64,000 nt of DNA from Allobosea sp. (GTDB lineage Bacteria > Pseudomonadota > Alphaproteobacteria > Rhizobiales > Beijerinckiaceae), in NCBI RefSeq assembly GCF_030695125.1, contig NZ_JAUYTP010000008.1:124001-188000 (forward strand). Direction: 5' to 3'. Below, one piece after another: positions 55,098 through 63,345 of the stretch. The position numbers and the translations under genes are program-made. Each line of letters starts with the position of its first letter. The first letter of the stretch is position 1. Under the pieces are notes generated by a model. It did not search any database. It had not been told where the DNA came from and saw only the letters and a list, made by a program, of their open reading frames with translations.

Positions 55098-56372
55098 ATG
55101 CGAACGATCCTTCAGCCTCTCGCCGTTCTCGCTCTCCTGAGCCTGCCCGCTTCCGCCCAGGAACTCCGCGGCCATGGCGGCCCGGTGCGGGCGATTGCGG
55201 TCTCGCCCGACGGTCTGTCTGCGATGACCGGCTCCTTCGACCAGTCGGCGATCCTCTGGAGCCTGTCGGGCGGCGCGGCGCAGGCGGTGCTGCGCTTTCA
55301 CGAGGGCGCGGTGAACGCGGTCGTCGCCGTTCCCGGCCTCGGCTTCGCCACCGGCGCCGAGGACGGCCGCATCGCGCTGTGGCGCGGCGAGGCGGCCGTG
55401 CCGGTGCGGATCGTCGAGGGGCACAAGGGCCCCGTGGCCGCGCTGGCGGTCTCCGCCGATGGGCGCCGCATCGCCTCCGCCTCCTGGGACGAGACTGTGC
55501 GGGTGACGGCGCTCGGCGATGGTGGCGCGCGCCTGCTCGAAGGCCACAAGGGGCCGGTCAACGGCGTCGCCTTCCTGCCCGGCGGCGGCCTGGTCAGCGC
55601 CGGCTATGACGCGACGCTGCGGATCTGGCCGGCCGAGGGCGGCACGGAGCGCGTCGTCACGCTGCCGGCGGCGCTGAACGGCGTCGTCGTCGCGCCCGAT
55701 GGCGAGATCGCGGTGGCCGCAGCCGATGGGCGCCTGCGGCTGTTTTCGCCCGAGGGCGAGGCGCGCGCCGAGATCGTCGTGGGCGAGACGCCGCTGATCG
55801 CACTCGCGCTCTCCGCCGACGGCACGACGCTGGCCGCTGGCGGCCTGCGCGGGCAGGTGGCGCTGATCGACCGGAAGGCACGTGCGGTGCGCGCCACGCT
55901 CGTCGGGCCGGGCCTGCCGGTCTGGTCGCTGGCCTTCCTGCCGGATGGCCGGCAACTGCTTTCGGGCGGGGCCGACCGGCTGGTGCGGCGCTGGAACGCG
56001 GTCACGGGCGAGCATATCGGCACGGTCGTGCCGCGCGCGGGCGCCGATGTACTGGCCGCCTTCAACGGCGAACGCGGCGCGCAGGTCTTCCGCGCCTGCG
56101 CCGCCTGCCACACTTTGACCCCGTCGGACGGCAACCGCGCCGGGCCGACGCTGCACGGGATCTTCGGCCGCCGCATCGCGAGCGCACCCGGCTACGCCTA
56201 TTCCGAGGCCTTCAAAGCCATGGACATCGTCTGGACCAAGGAGACGGTGGCAAAGCTCTTCGAGGTGGGCCCCAACGCCTACACGCCCGGCACCAAGATG
56301 CCCGAGCAGACCATCGGTTCGGCTGAAGACCGGCAGGCGCTGGTCGATTGGCTGGAGAAGGTGACGCGCTGA
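55098..56372 (+). CDS. WD40-repeat / c-type cytochrome fusion protein
   Basis: Signal peptide, WD40-like repeats (GHGGPVRAIAVSPDGLSAMTGSFDQSAILWSL...), C-terminal CAACHT haem motif with GPTLHGIFGRR and M ligand region YTPGTKMP. Confidence 0.9.
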   Translation: MRTILQPLAVLALLSLPASAQELRGHGGPVRAIAVSPDGLSAMTGSFDQSAILWSLSGGAAQAVLRFHEGAVNAVVAVPGLGFATGAEDGRIALWRGEAAVPVRIVEGHKGPVAALAVSADGRRIASASWDETVRVTALGDGGARLLEGHKGPVNGVAFLPGGGLVSAGYDATLRIWPAEGGTERVVTLPAALNGVVVAPDGEIAVAAADGRLRLFSPEGEARAEIVVGETPLIALALSADGTTLAAGGLRGQVALIDRKARAVRATLVGPGLPVWSLAFLPDGRQLLSGGADRLVRRWNAVTGEHIGTVVPRAGADVLAAFNGERGAQVFRACAACHTLTPSDGNRAGPTLHGIFGRRIASAPGYAYSEAFKAMDIVWTKETVAKLFEVGPNAYTPGTKMPEQTIGSAEDRQALVDWLEKVTR

Positions 56373-56378
56373 TCCATT

Positions 56379-56420
56379 TGTCATTCCGGGTTCGCGGCTT
56401 TGCCGCGCCCCGGAATGACA
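56379..56420. repeat. Family A-like mini inverted repeat
   Basis: TGTCATTCCGGGTTCGCGGCTTTGCCGCGCCCCGGAATGACA, terminal arms shared with family A. Confidence 0.75.
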
Positions 56421-56428
56421 GGCTGGCC

Positions 56429-58486
56429 CTACTGCAGCGGGTCTTCTCCGCGCTCGGCCCGCTCGCGCAGATAATCCTCCGTCGTGCGCACCGGCGGGCG
56501 TGGCGGCGAGAGATGCGGGTCGAAGCTTTCGTTGACGACGACCTCGACGCGGCAATCCTCGCACATTTTCAAAACCGAGATGCGCTTGGCCGCGTCGCCC
56601 GAGAACATCCAGTGCTTGTTCTCGAGCTTGGCGGCGATCTTCTCGATCGTGCTGCGGACGCCGAAGGGCTTGGCGCAACTGATGCAGTGGAACGGCTCCT
56701 CCTGCTTGATCACGCGCCGTCCGCCCTTCCAGGCCTCGAAATCGATGCGCGGCTCCAGCGTGATGACCTTCTCCGGGCAGGTTGCCTCGCACAGCCCGCA
56801 CTGCACGCAGAGATCCTCCTGGAAGCTCAGCGTCGGCCGCTCGGGATCATCAGACAGCGCCTGCACGGGGCAGGCCGAAACGCAGGCCAGGCACAGCGTG
56901 CAGCCATCCGTGTCTACATGCACGGTGCCGAACGGCGCCCGCGGCGGCATCGCCACAGTGGCAACGGGGCTGGGCGCGGCGGCGTGCAACTCGCCGATCG
57001 TCTGGCGCAGCAGCGGCCGGCCTTCGCCCATCGGGCGGAAGCGCGCCGGTGCTGGCGAAACCGTGCCCGGCACCAGGCGGGAGAGCGCTGCCGCCAGCTG
57101 GTCGGGGTCGTCGGTCTCGATCAGCCCGATGCGGTCGGGACCGAAGCCGAGCCCGGCCGCGAGCGTGTCGGCATAGGCGAGGTTGCGCTGCAGCCCCGCG
57201 AGATCGTGCTTGGGCCGGGCCCGGCCGAGCACGCGCACCGCGCTCGCGCCGAATGAGAGCGCCGCGGCGAAGGTCTCGAGCCCGATCTGGGTGATTTCGT
57301 TGACCCGCAGCGGCAGCACCCGGGCCGGCAGGCCGTCACCGAAGCGCGCGAGCGCGTCGATCAGCGCCTCGCCATGCTCGCCGTCATGCAGCAGCACGAC
57401 CGCCTCGCGCCCGCCGGCGTCCGCATAGGTCGTCAGCAGCGTGCGCAGGCGGCGCAGCAGCGCGTCGGTCGGGGGCAGGGCGTAGGTCACCGCCCCGGTC
57501 GGGCAGACGGCGGCGCAGGCGCCGCAGCCGGCGCAGATTTCGGCCGAGATCGCGACATGGTCGCCGTTGGGCGTGATCGCCCCGGTCGGGCAGAGTTCGA
57601 GGCAGCGGGTGCAGCCGGTCTTCTTCGAGCGGGAATGGGCGCAGAGGTCCTCGTTCAGCCGCACATAATTCGGCTTGTCGAATTCGCCCACGAGATGGGC
57701 GGCTTCCGCGATCAGCTTTTCGATCGCGGCCGGGCTGCCGGGGTCGGCGCGCAGATAGCCGGCGCGCAATTCGCCCGCCGGGAACAGCGGCGTCCCGCCG
57801 GAGACGTCGATGACGATGTCGCAGTGCGAGGTCGCGCCGTTGCGCGGCTCGCCGAAGACGAGCCTGGCGCGCGACGACGGGGCGGGCGCGGCATAATCGT
57901 CGATTCGCAATTCGAAGGCGCCGAGCCAGCCGGTTGCGGTGGCGATCGTGCCTTTCAGCACCGGCGTCTCGGCGACGCGCGGCGGCGTGATCTCGCCGGG
58001 CCGGCTGAGCAGGATCGTGACGTCGAGATGCTCGGCCAGCCGCTGCCCGATCGAGAGCGCGGCCTCGTCGCGACCATAGACCAGCGCGACGCCCTTGCTG
58101 GTCAGGGTGGTGAAGGAGACCGGCGGCATCGGCTCGGCGGCGGCGGCGAGCAGGGCCGCCATTTTCGGCCCCGCCGCCTTCGCCTCGCGCGACCACCCGC
58201 CCGTCTCGCGGATGTTGGCGAAGACCAGATCCCCGGCATAGTCGAGATCGGCCGCAATCTCCTCGAACAGCGGCGCCTCCTGTGTGCAGGCGACGGTGAC
58301 GGCGGCGCTCTCGCCGAGCGCGCGGGTGAACAGCTCGGTCTGGGTCCGGCAGAGATGCCGCGCGGTGCGGATCTCGGCGCCCTTGCAGCCACGGGACAGG
58401 GCGGCGCCGTCGAGCGGCATCGTGTCCTCGCACGAGCACACCATCAGCATCCGGGTGGCTTCCTGCGGGCGGGTGGCTTGCGTCAT
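56429..58486 (-). CDS. 4Fe-4S polyferredoxin-type protein of the formate dehydrogenase locus
   Basis: 685 aa; several CxxCxxCxxxC clusters (CTRCLELCPTGAI, CAGCGACAAVCPTGAV, CTLCLACVSACPVQAL, CVQCGLCEATCPEKVI). Confidence 0.88.
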   Translation of the reverse strand: MTQATRPQEATRMLMVCSCEDTMPLDGAALSRGCKGAEIRTARHLCRTQTELFTRALGESAAVTVACTQEAPLFEEIAADLDYAGDLVFANIRETGGWSREAKAAGPKMAALLAAAAEPMPPVSFTTLTSKGVALVYGRDEAALSIGQRLAEHLDVTILLSRPGEITPPRVAETPVLKGTIATATGWLGAFELRIDDYAAPAPSSRARLVFGEPRNGATSHCDIVIDVSGGTPLFPAGELRAGYLRADPGSPAAIEKLIAEAAHLVGEFDKPNYVRLNEDLCAHSRSKKTGCTRCLELCPTGAITPNGDHVAISAEICAGCGACAAVCPTGAVTYALPPTDALLRRLRTLLTTYADAGGREAVVLLHDGEHGEALIDALARFGDGLPARVLPLRVNEITQIGLETFAAALSFGASAVRVLGRARPKHDLAGLQRNLAYADTLAAGLGFGPDRIGLIETDDPDQLAAALSRLVPGTVSPAPARFRPMGEGRPLLRQTIGELHAAAPSPVATVAMPPRAPFGTVHVDTDGCTLCLACVSACPVQALSDDPERPTLSFQEDLCVQCGLCEATCPEKVITLEPRIDFEAWKGGRRVIKQEEPFHCISCAKPFGVRSTIEKIAAKLENKHWMFSGDAAKRISVLKMCEDCRVEVVVNESFDPHLSPPRPPVRTTEDYLRERAERGEDPLQ

Positions 58487-58544
58487 CGAAGAACAATCCT
58501 TGGGCCTGGCCGGGAGAGCGTCTTTTCGTCTCTCTTGCGGGTTG

Positions 58545-58572
58545 GAACGCATATATGGAATTGGAGGCGTTC
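58545..58572. promoter_or_regulatory. Interrupted inverted repeat in the divergent FDH-locus promoter region
   Basis: GAACGC(58545-58550)...GCGTTC(58567-58572); extended TTGGAACGC/GCGTTCAAA matches 8 of 9. Confidence 0.35.
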
Positions 58573-58623
58573 AAAAGAAACGAACGATGCGCACTTCGTC
58601 GCGCCATCGGAGGATTTGCATCC

Positions 58624-59367
58624 ATGGCGGCCAGCGCCCAGCGTCCTGATGATCTGCGCCGCGAGCCGGTTCTGCCTCCGGGCTTCTCGCTCGTGACCCT
58701 GCGCGAAGCGGGCGACGCCTTCGCCCATGCCTGCGCCATCGCCCCGGAAGCCGGCGCGGCGACGCTGGTCTGGACGCGGCGTTTCGACGTCATCGAGTTC
58801 GCGGTCGTGCTCGAGCCTGAGAACCCGCTCCGCGAGGCGCGGCTGGCGCATTACCTCGCGATGAATGCGCTCGCCGACGCACTCGCCATCTACAGCCCGC
58901 CCGAGCGCCCGATCCTGTTCCGCTGGCCCGACGCGCTGATCTACGATCTCGGCCTGATCGGCGGCGGCCGGCTCGCCTGGCCGGACGCCTGCGCCGAGGA
59001 CGAGGTGCCCGAATGGATCGTGTTCGGGGCGATGCTGCGCGCGACCACGATGACGCCCTTCGCTGTTGGCCAGGTCGGTGTCGGCATGGCCGAGGAGGGC
59101 TTCGAGGAGATCGACGCGGTCGATCTGATCGAGGCCTTCGCCCGGCATCTGATGCTGGGTGTCACGCGCTGGCAGAGCGCCGGCCCCAAGGCGACGGCGC
59201 TGCGCTGGCTCGACCGGCTCGACAAGGTGATAGGCACCCGCCACGGCATCGAGCCGAACGGCGACCTCGTGGCGACGACCCAGGCGGGGACCAACCGCAA
59301 AAGCCTGGTCGAAGCGTTGGCGCGGGTCGACTGGCTCGATCGCGAGAGCGGCGGGCCGAAGCTGTGA
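58624..59367 (+). CDS. Biotin/lipoate protein ligase-like protein
   Basis: 247 aa; LARHYLAMNALADALAIYSPPERPILFRWPDALIYDLGLIGGGRLAWP-type sequence; conserved FDH-locus context; start 58624 preferred. Confidence 0.7.
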   Translation: MAASAQRPDDLRREPVLPPGFSLVTLREAGDAFAHACAIAPEAGAATLVWTRRFDVIEFAVVLEPENPLREARLAHYLAMNALADALAIYSPPERPILFRWPDALIYDLGLIGGGRLAWPDACAEDEVPEWIVFGAMLRATTMTPFAVGQVGVGMAEEGFEEIDAVDLIEAFARHLMLGVTRWQSAGPKATALRWLDRLDKVIGTRHGIEPNGDLVATTQAGTNRKSLVEALARVDWLDRESGGPKL

Positions 59368-59912
59368 GCGGGTTCAAACTCCCTCGCGCCATCAGGCTCG
59401 ATCCGTCCGACACCTTCGTCTTTCGGCGGGCCGCCGAGCCCGGAGAATGGCTGGTGACCGGCTCCTTCCTGTTCGGCCAGGCCGACCCGTCTGCGCTCGA
59501 TTCGAAAGGCAAGGCGGCCTTCCGCTCGGGCTTCCTCGGGGTCGGCAGTTTCGGCTGGAGCACGCTGGCGGTGGTGACGGAGGCGACGCAAGCCGAGCGC
59601 GAGGACGCCATCGGCCAGCTCGCCGCACATCTGATCGACAAGCTCGGCGCGCCCGATGCCGCGACTGCGCACGCCGCCGCGGCCGAAGAGATCGCCTTTG
59701 CCGCCTCGCTCTGCGATCATCCTGCGCAGACGCTTTTGGCCCTGCACCGGGCGCTGGAGGACGGCGAAATCCGCGAGCGTTTCCGCACCCTGACGCCCCG
59801 CGACGCCAGCCAGAGCGAGGGCTTCCGCGCCTTCGAGTTTCTGGAGGTGGCCGGCGAGGATGATGGCCCGCTGGAGCAGGTCGATCTTCTCAATCTCGAA
59901 AAGACCAGCTGA
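59364..59912 (+). CDS. Uncharacterised FDH-locus protein (DUF6505-type)
   Basis: 182 aa from a GTG start (SGFKLPRAIRLDPSDTFVFRRAAEPGEWLVTGSF...); assigned by recall of FDH-locus families and gene order. Confidence 0.6.
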   Translation: MSGFKLPRAIRLDPSDTFVFRRAAEPGEWLVTGSFLFGQADPSALDSKGKAAFRSGFLGVGSFGWSTLAVVTEATQAEREDAIGQLAAHLIDKLGAPDAATAHAAAAEEIAFAASLCDHPAQTLLALHRALEDGEIRERFRTLTPRDASQSEGFRAFEFLEVAGEDDGPLEQVDLLNLEKTS

Positions 59913-59913
59913 C

Positions 59914-60924
59914 ATGACGCATTTCTGGGCCACCTCCGGCCATCTGCTGCTGGACCGCGACGCAGGCGGCGGCCTACGGGTCACCGACGATTTCCTCAAG
60001 GCCTATCTGGCGCGGCCCGAATTGCTGCCGCCCGACGAGGCCTGCGCCGCGGAGCGCGCCTTGCATGGCAAGCTGATGGAGACCCCGCAGGCCGACATCG
60101 CGCCCGCCGAGCTCGCCGCCATCCTCGATGAGGATGCCCGCGAGAACTGGCGCTTCATGCTGGCCTGGCGCGACCGGCTGCTGGCGGCGCCGACGCTGGA
60201 GGCGGCCTATGCCGGGATCATCCGCGAGGGTGTCGTCGGGATTCCGCCGCTCTTCCTGGACCAACTCGTCCACGTCATCCTGCGCGCGGCGCTGGACGAG
60301 CTCGACGATCCCTATGTGACGCGCGCCGCCGAATGCCTGTTCCGGCCGCAGCGCGTCACCCATCACGAGAACACAATCCTGCTGGCCGATGCCGACATCA
60401 TCGAGGGCCACGAGGCCGACCGACACGCCTCGCCGCTGCTGGCGATGCTGGGCGGCCCGGCGGCGACCTCGCTCGACATCCTCAAACCCGCCAATGCCGA
60501 CCAGTACTGGCAGCGCTCGGACGGGTTCGACATGGTGCTGGATCTTGGCGGAGCGCCGTCGGGGCGCGCCGCGCTCGGCCAGGCGCTGCGCCATTGGGTC
60601 CGTCAGATCCATGGCTTCGACGTCACGGTCGCGCCGCTCGAGACGGTCAAGGATGCCGATTGGCGCTGGTTCGTCGGCCTCGACGCGCAAGCCACGGCCA
60701 TCGGCAACGCGCTCTGGCAAGGGCAGTCGGTCGGCGACGACGAGCTGTCGCGCGTGCTGGCGCTCTACACGATGACCCTGCCCGACGATGTGCCCGTCTT
60801 GCCGGCGGCGAAGGGCAAGCCGATCTATCTGATCATGGCGATGTCGCCGGACCGGCTGCTGCGGCTGAAGCCGCAGAACCTGGTCACCGGCCTGCCGCTC
60901 GCGGTCCGCGAAATGGCCCATTGA
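59914..60924 (+). CDS. Uncharacterised FDH-locus protein (DUF6352-type)
   Basis: 336 aa MTHFWATSGHLLLDRDAGGGLRVTDDFLKAYLARPEL...; same context. Confidence 0.6.
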   Translation: MTHFWATSGHLLLDRDAGGGLRVTDDFLKAYLARPELLPPDEACAAERALHGKLMETPQADIAPAELAAILDEDARENWRFMLAWRDRLLAAPTLEAAYAGIIREGVVGIPPLFLDQLVHVILRAALDELDDPYVTRAAECLFRPQRVTHHENTILLADADIIEGHEADRHASPLLAMLGGPAATSLDILKPANADQYWQRSDGFDMVLDLGGAPSGRAALGQALRHWVRQIHGFDVTVAPLETVKDADWRWFVGLDAQATAIGNALWQGQSVGDDELSRVLALYTMTLPDDVPVLPAAKGKPIYLIMAMSPDRLLRLKPQNLVTGLPLAVREMAH

Positions 60925-60934
60925 GGATGAGCCG

Positions 60935-61453
60935 ATGACCCAAGTCCATATCGAGGTCGGCATCGTCGTCGAGCGCCGCGCGGTCGAATCGCCCTGGATC
61001 GATCATGCCTGGGCGCCGCTCGCCGTCCTGCCGGAGCCGCCGCCGCTGGCGCCCTGGACGTCGCTGCAGGGCACGCCCGAGCGCCAGAGCTTCTATCTGG
61101 GCCCGGCGACGCTGACGCTGCACTCCGTCGATACCGCCCATTTCCGCGAGAATTTCCAGGCCGGCCGCGCCAAGCTCTGGGTCGCCATCCGCCCGACCGG
61201 GATCGAACCCGAGATCGAGTTCGTCGGGGTCACCGCCGACCCTTTCGAGGGTGAGGTCTACTCCGAGAATGTCGCCGATCTCGTCGAGGCGCTGCCGATG
61301 CCGGAAGCGATCGCCGAGCAGGTGCTGGCTTTCTTCGAGGCGCATCATGTCGAGCGCGAGTTCATCAAGCGCAAGCGCGCCGAGCATGATCCGCGCAAGG
61401 GCGGGGCGCCGCGCCCGGAAAGTGGCCTGCGCCGCCGTGAGGGCGAGGCATGA
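60935..61453 (+). CDS. DUF3305-type protein
   Basis: 172 aa; VGIVVERRAVESPWIDHAWAPLAVLPEPP; upstream of the DUF3306-like gene, ATGA overlap. Confidence 0.75.
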   Translation: MTQVHIEVGIVVERRAVESPWIDHAWAPLAVLPEPPPLAPWTSLQGTPERQSFYLGPATLTLHSVDTAHFRENFQAGRAKLWVAIRPTGIEPEIEFVGVTADPFEGEVYSENVADLVEALPMPEAIAEQVLAFFEAHHVEREFIKRKRAEHDPRKGGAPRPESGLRRREGEA

Positions 61454-62172
61454 GCGCCGGCTCGCCCGAAGACGAAGGCTTCCTGAGTCGCTGGTCGCGT
61501 CGCAAACGTGAACTGGTCGAACGCGACGAGGCAGCTCCCGCACTGCCGCCCGCCGCGGAGGTGCCAGCCACCGCTCGGCCGACCGACCCCGAGGTCGCCG
61601 AGGTTGCCGAACCCGAGCCGGTCGAGCCACCTTCGCTCGACCTGATCGACAAGGATTTCGATCTCGCCTCCTGGCTGAAGCAGAATGTGCCGGAAGCTTG
61701 GAAGCTGGCGGCGATGCGGCGTGCCTGGGAAAACGACCCGGCGATCGCCGGCTTCGAGAATCCGGCGCGTGACTACGCGCTCGACTGGAACACACCGGGC
61801 ATGGCACCGGGCTACGGCCCCCTGACGGAATCGGATGATGTCGGGGCGATGGTGCGCAGCATTTTCGGGGAGCCGCCGCCGGCCGAAGCGCAGACGCTGG
61901 CGGGTCACGAGGGTGCAGGCGACGGCATGTCGCATCAACTTTCGTCTAATTACGAAAATGACGCGTTGAATGCCGCAGCGCGAGATGACGCGGCCGAGGA
62001 GGGGGGGGCGGTTTCGGTTCGATTGAGCGAAGAGAGCGAAATCACGGCCGATCCGGCGCCTCTTCCCGAGATCGCCGCGCAGCCAGTCTATGCTGCAGTG
62101 CAGCAAACGGCCGATCCCGCCATCGTTTCGCCGCGCGGGCGGAAGCGCGGAGGCGGTGCAATTCCAATCTGA
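61450..62172 (+). CDS. DUF3306-type protein
   Basis: 240 aa; GFLSRWSRRKRELVE N-terminus and basic C-terminus RGRKRGGGAIPI. Confidence 0.75.
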   Translation: MSAGSPEDEGFLSRWSRRKRELVERDEAAPALPPAAEVPATARPTDPEVAEVAEPEPVEPPSLDLIDKDFDLASWLKQNVPEAWKLAAMRRAWENDPAIAGFENPARDYALDWNTPGMAPGYGPLTESDDVGAMVRSIFGEPPPAEAQTLAGHEGAGDGMSHQLSSNYENDALNAAARDDAAEEGGAVSVRLSEESEITADPAPLPEIAAQPVYAAVQQTADPAIVSPRGRKRGGGAIPI

Positions 62173-62219
62173 ATAGAGATTGGAATAATTATATTTCTGA
62201 GCGATAAGCACGCGTTATC
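62161..62219. promoter_or_regulatory. AT-rich leader with two inverted repeats upstream of the HTH-TorD gene
   Basis: ATTCCAATCT-GAATAG-AGATTGGAAT (62161-62186, perfect 10-bp arms) and GATAAGCACGCGTTATC (62203-62219). Confidence 0.5.
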
Positions 62220-62276
62220 ACGGCGCTGGAAAGACGGCGCTCGGCCGACGAAAAAAGAGAAACTGCTCCTGTCCCT

Positions 62277-63086
62277 ATGCGTGACCCGGCACTGGAAAAA
62301 GCGATCGGCAGCGTGGGCGGCGTCAGGGCTCTGGCGCGCAGCCTCGGCATTTCGCAGCCGGCGATCTCGAGCTGGAAGCGCGTTCCCGCCGATCGCGTCC
62401 TGTCCGTCGAGGCGACGACCGGCATTCCGCGCAGCGACCTGCGTCCCGACCTCTACCCAGATGGGGGGGCTTCTGTGATGGCGGCTCAGTCGGAGATCGC
62501 GGTGCCCCTCATGATCGACGAGGTCGACGAGGCCCGGGCCCGCGAATGCGAGCTGATCGGCGCCCTGCTCTGGCGCGCGCCGACCGCCGAGACGCTGGCG
62601 GCGCTGCGCGGCCTGCAGGGGGATGCCTCGCCGCTGGGCATGGCGCATCTGGCTCTGGCCGAGGCCGCCGACGAGGCCACGCCCGAAAGCCTGCGCGACG
62701 AATTCTTCGAGCTCTTCATCGGCGTGGGCCGTGGCGAGCTCCTGCCCTACGGGTCCTATTATCTGACCGGCTTCCTGCACGAGCGGCCGCTCGCCCTGGT
62801 GCGCGAGGATATGGGGGCGCTCGGCCTGGCGCGCGACGCGCGCGCCGGCGAGCCGGAGGACCATATCGCCGTCCTGCTCGACATCCTAGCGAAGCTGATC
62901 CGGGGCGAGGTCGCGGCCGACACGGTCGATGCCGATCGGTTTTATGCCCGACACATCGAGGCCTGGGGCGAGCGCTTCTTCGCCGACCTCGAAGTCGCGA
63001 AAGCGGCGAAATTCTACAAGGCCGTCGGCCGGCTCGGCAGCCTGTTCCTGTCGATCGAGACACAAGCCGCGAGGCTGCCGGCATGA
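62277..63086 (+). CDS. HTH (YdaS/Cro-like)-TorD/DmsD chaperone fusion as sequenced
   Basis: N-terminal 62277-62459 encodes ALEKAIGSVGGVRALARSLGISQPAISSWKRVPADRVLSVEATTGIPRSDLRPDLYP; from ATG 62478 a TorD-like chaperone (LRDEFFELFIGVGRGELLPYGSYYLTGFLHERPL). Junction is a G7 tract. Confidence 0.8.
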   Translation: MRDPALEKAIGSVGGVRALARSLGISQPAISSWKRVPADRVLSVEATTGIPRSDLRPDLYPDGGASVMAAQSEIAVPLMIDEVDEARARECELIGALLWRAPTAETLAALRGLQGDASPLGMAHLALAEAADEATPESLRDEFFELFIGVGRGELLPYGSYYLTGFLHERPLALVREDMGALGLARDARAGEPEDHIAVLLDILAKLIRGEVAADTVDADRFYARHIEAWGERFFADLEVAKAAKFYKAVGRLGSLFLSIETQAARLPA

Positions 63087-63130
63087 TGGCCGTGACGATG
63101 ACCGCAAAACACGATGCGTGGGAGACGACG

Positions 63131-63331
63131 ATGTCGAAACCGAAAGAAGCCGGCAGCCCGGCCGTCGATCGCCGTAGCTTTTTCAAGGCGCTCGGCGCCG
63201 GTGCCACCCTGGCGGCGACGCCGGCCATGGTGACGCCGGCCGCCGCCGTCGATCCCGGCAAGGAAGAAACCAAGGCGCGCTACCGCGAGTCGGAGCACGT
63301 CAAGGACTTCTACCGCGTCAACCGTTACTGA
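63131..63331 (+). CDS. Small Tat-signal protein of formate dehydrogenase loci (TIGR02811-type)
   Basis: 66 aa MSKPKEAGSPAVDRRSFFKALGAGATLAATPAMVTPAAAVDPGKEETKARYRESEHVKDFYRVNRY; twin-arginine DRRSFFK. Confidence 0.82.
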   Translation: MSKPKEAGSPAVDRRSFFKALGAGATLAATPAMVTPAAAVDPGKEETKARYRESEHVKDFYRVNRY

Positions 63332-63345
63332 GAGGCGCCAAAACC

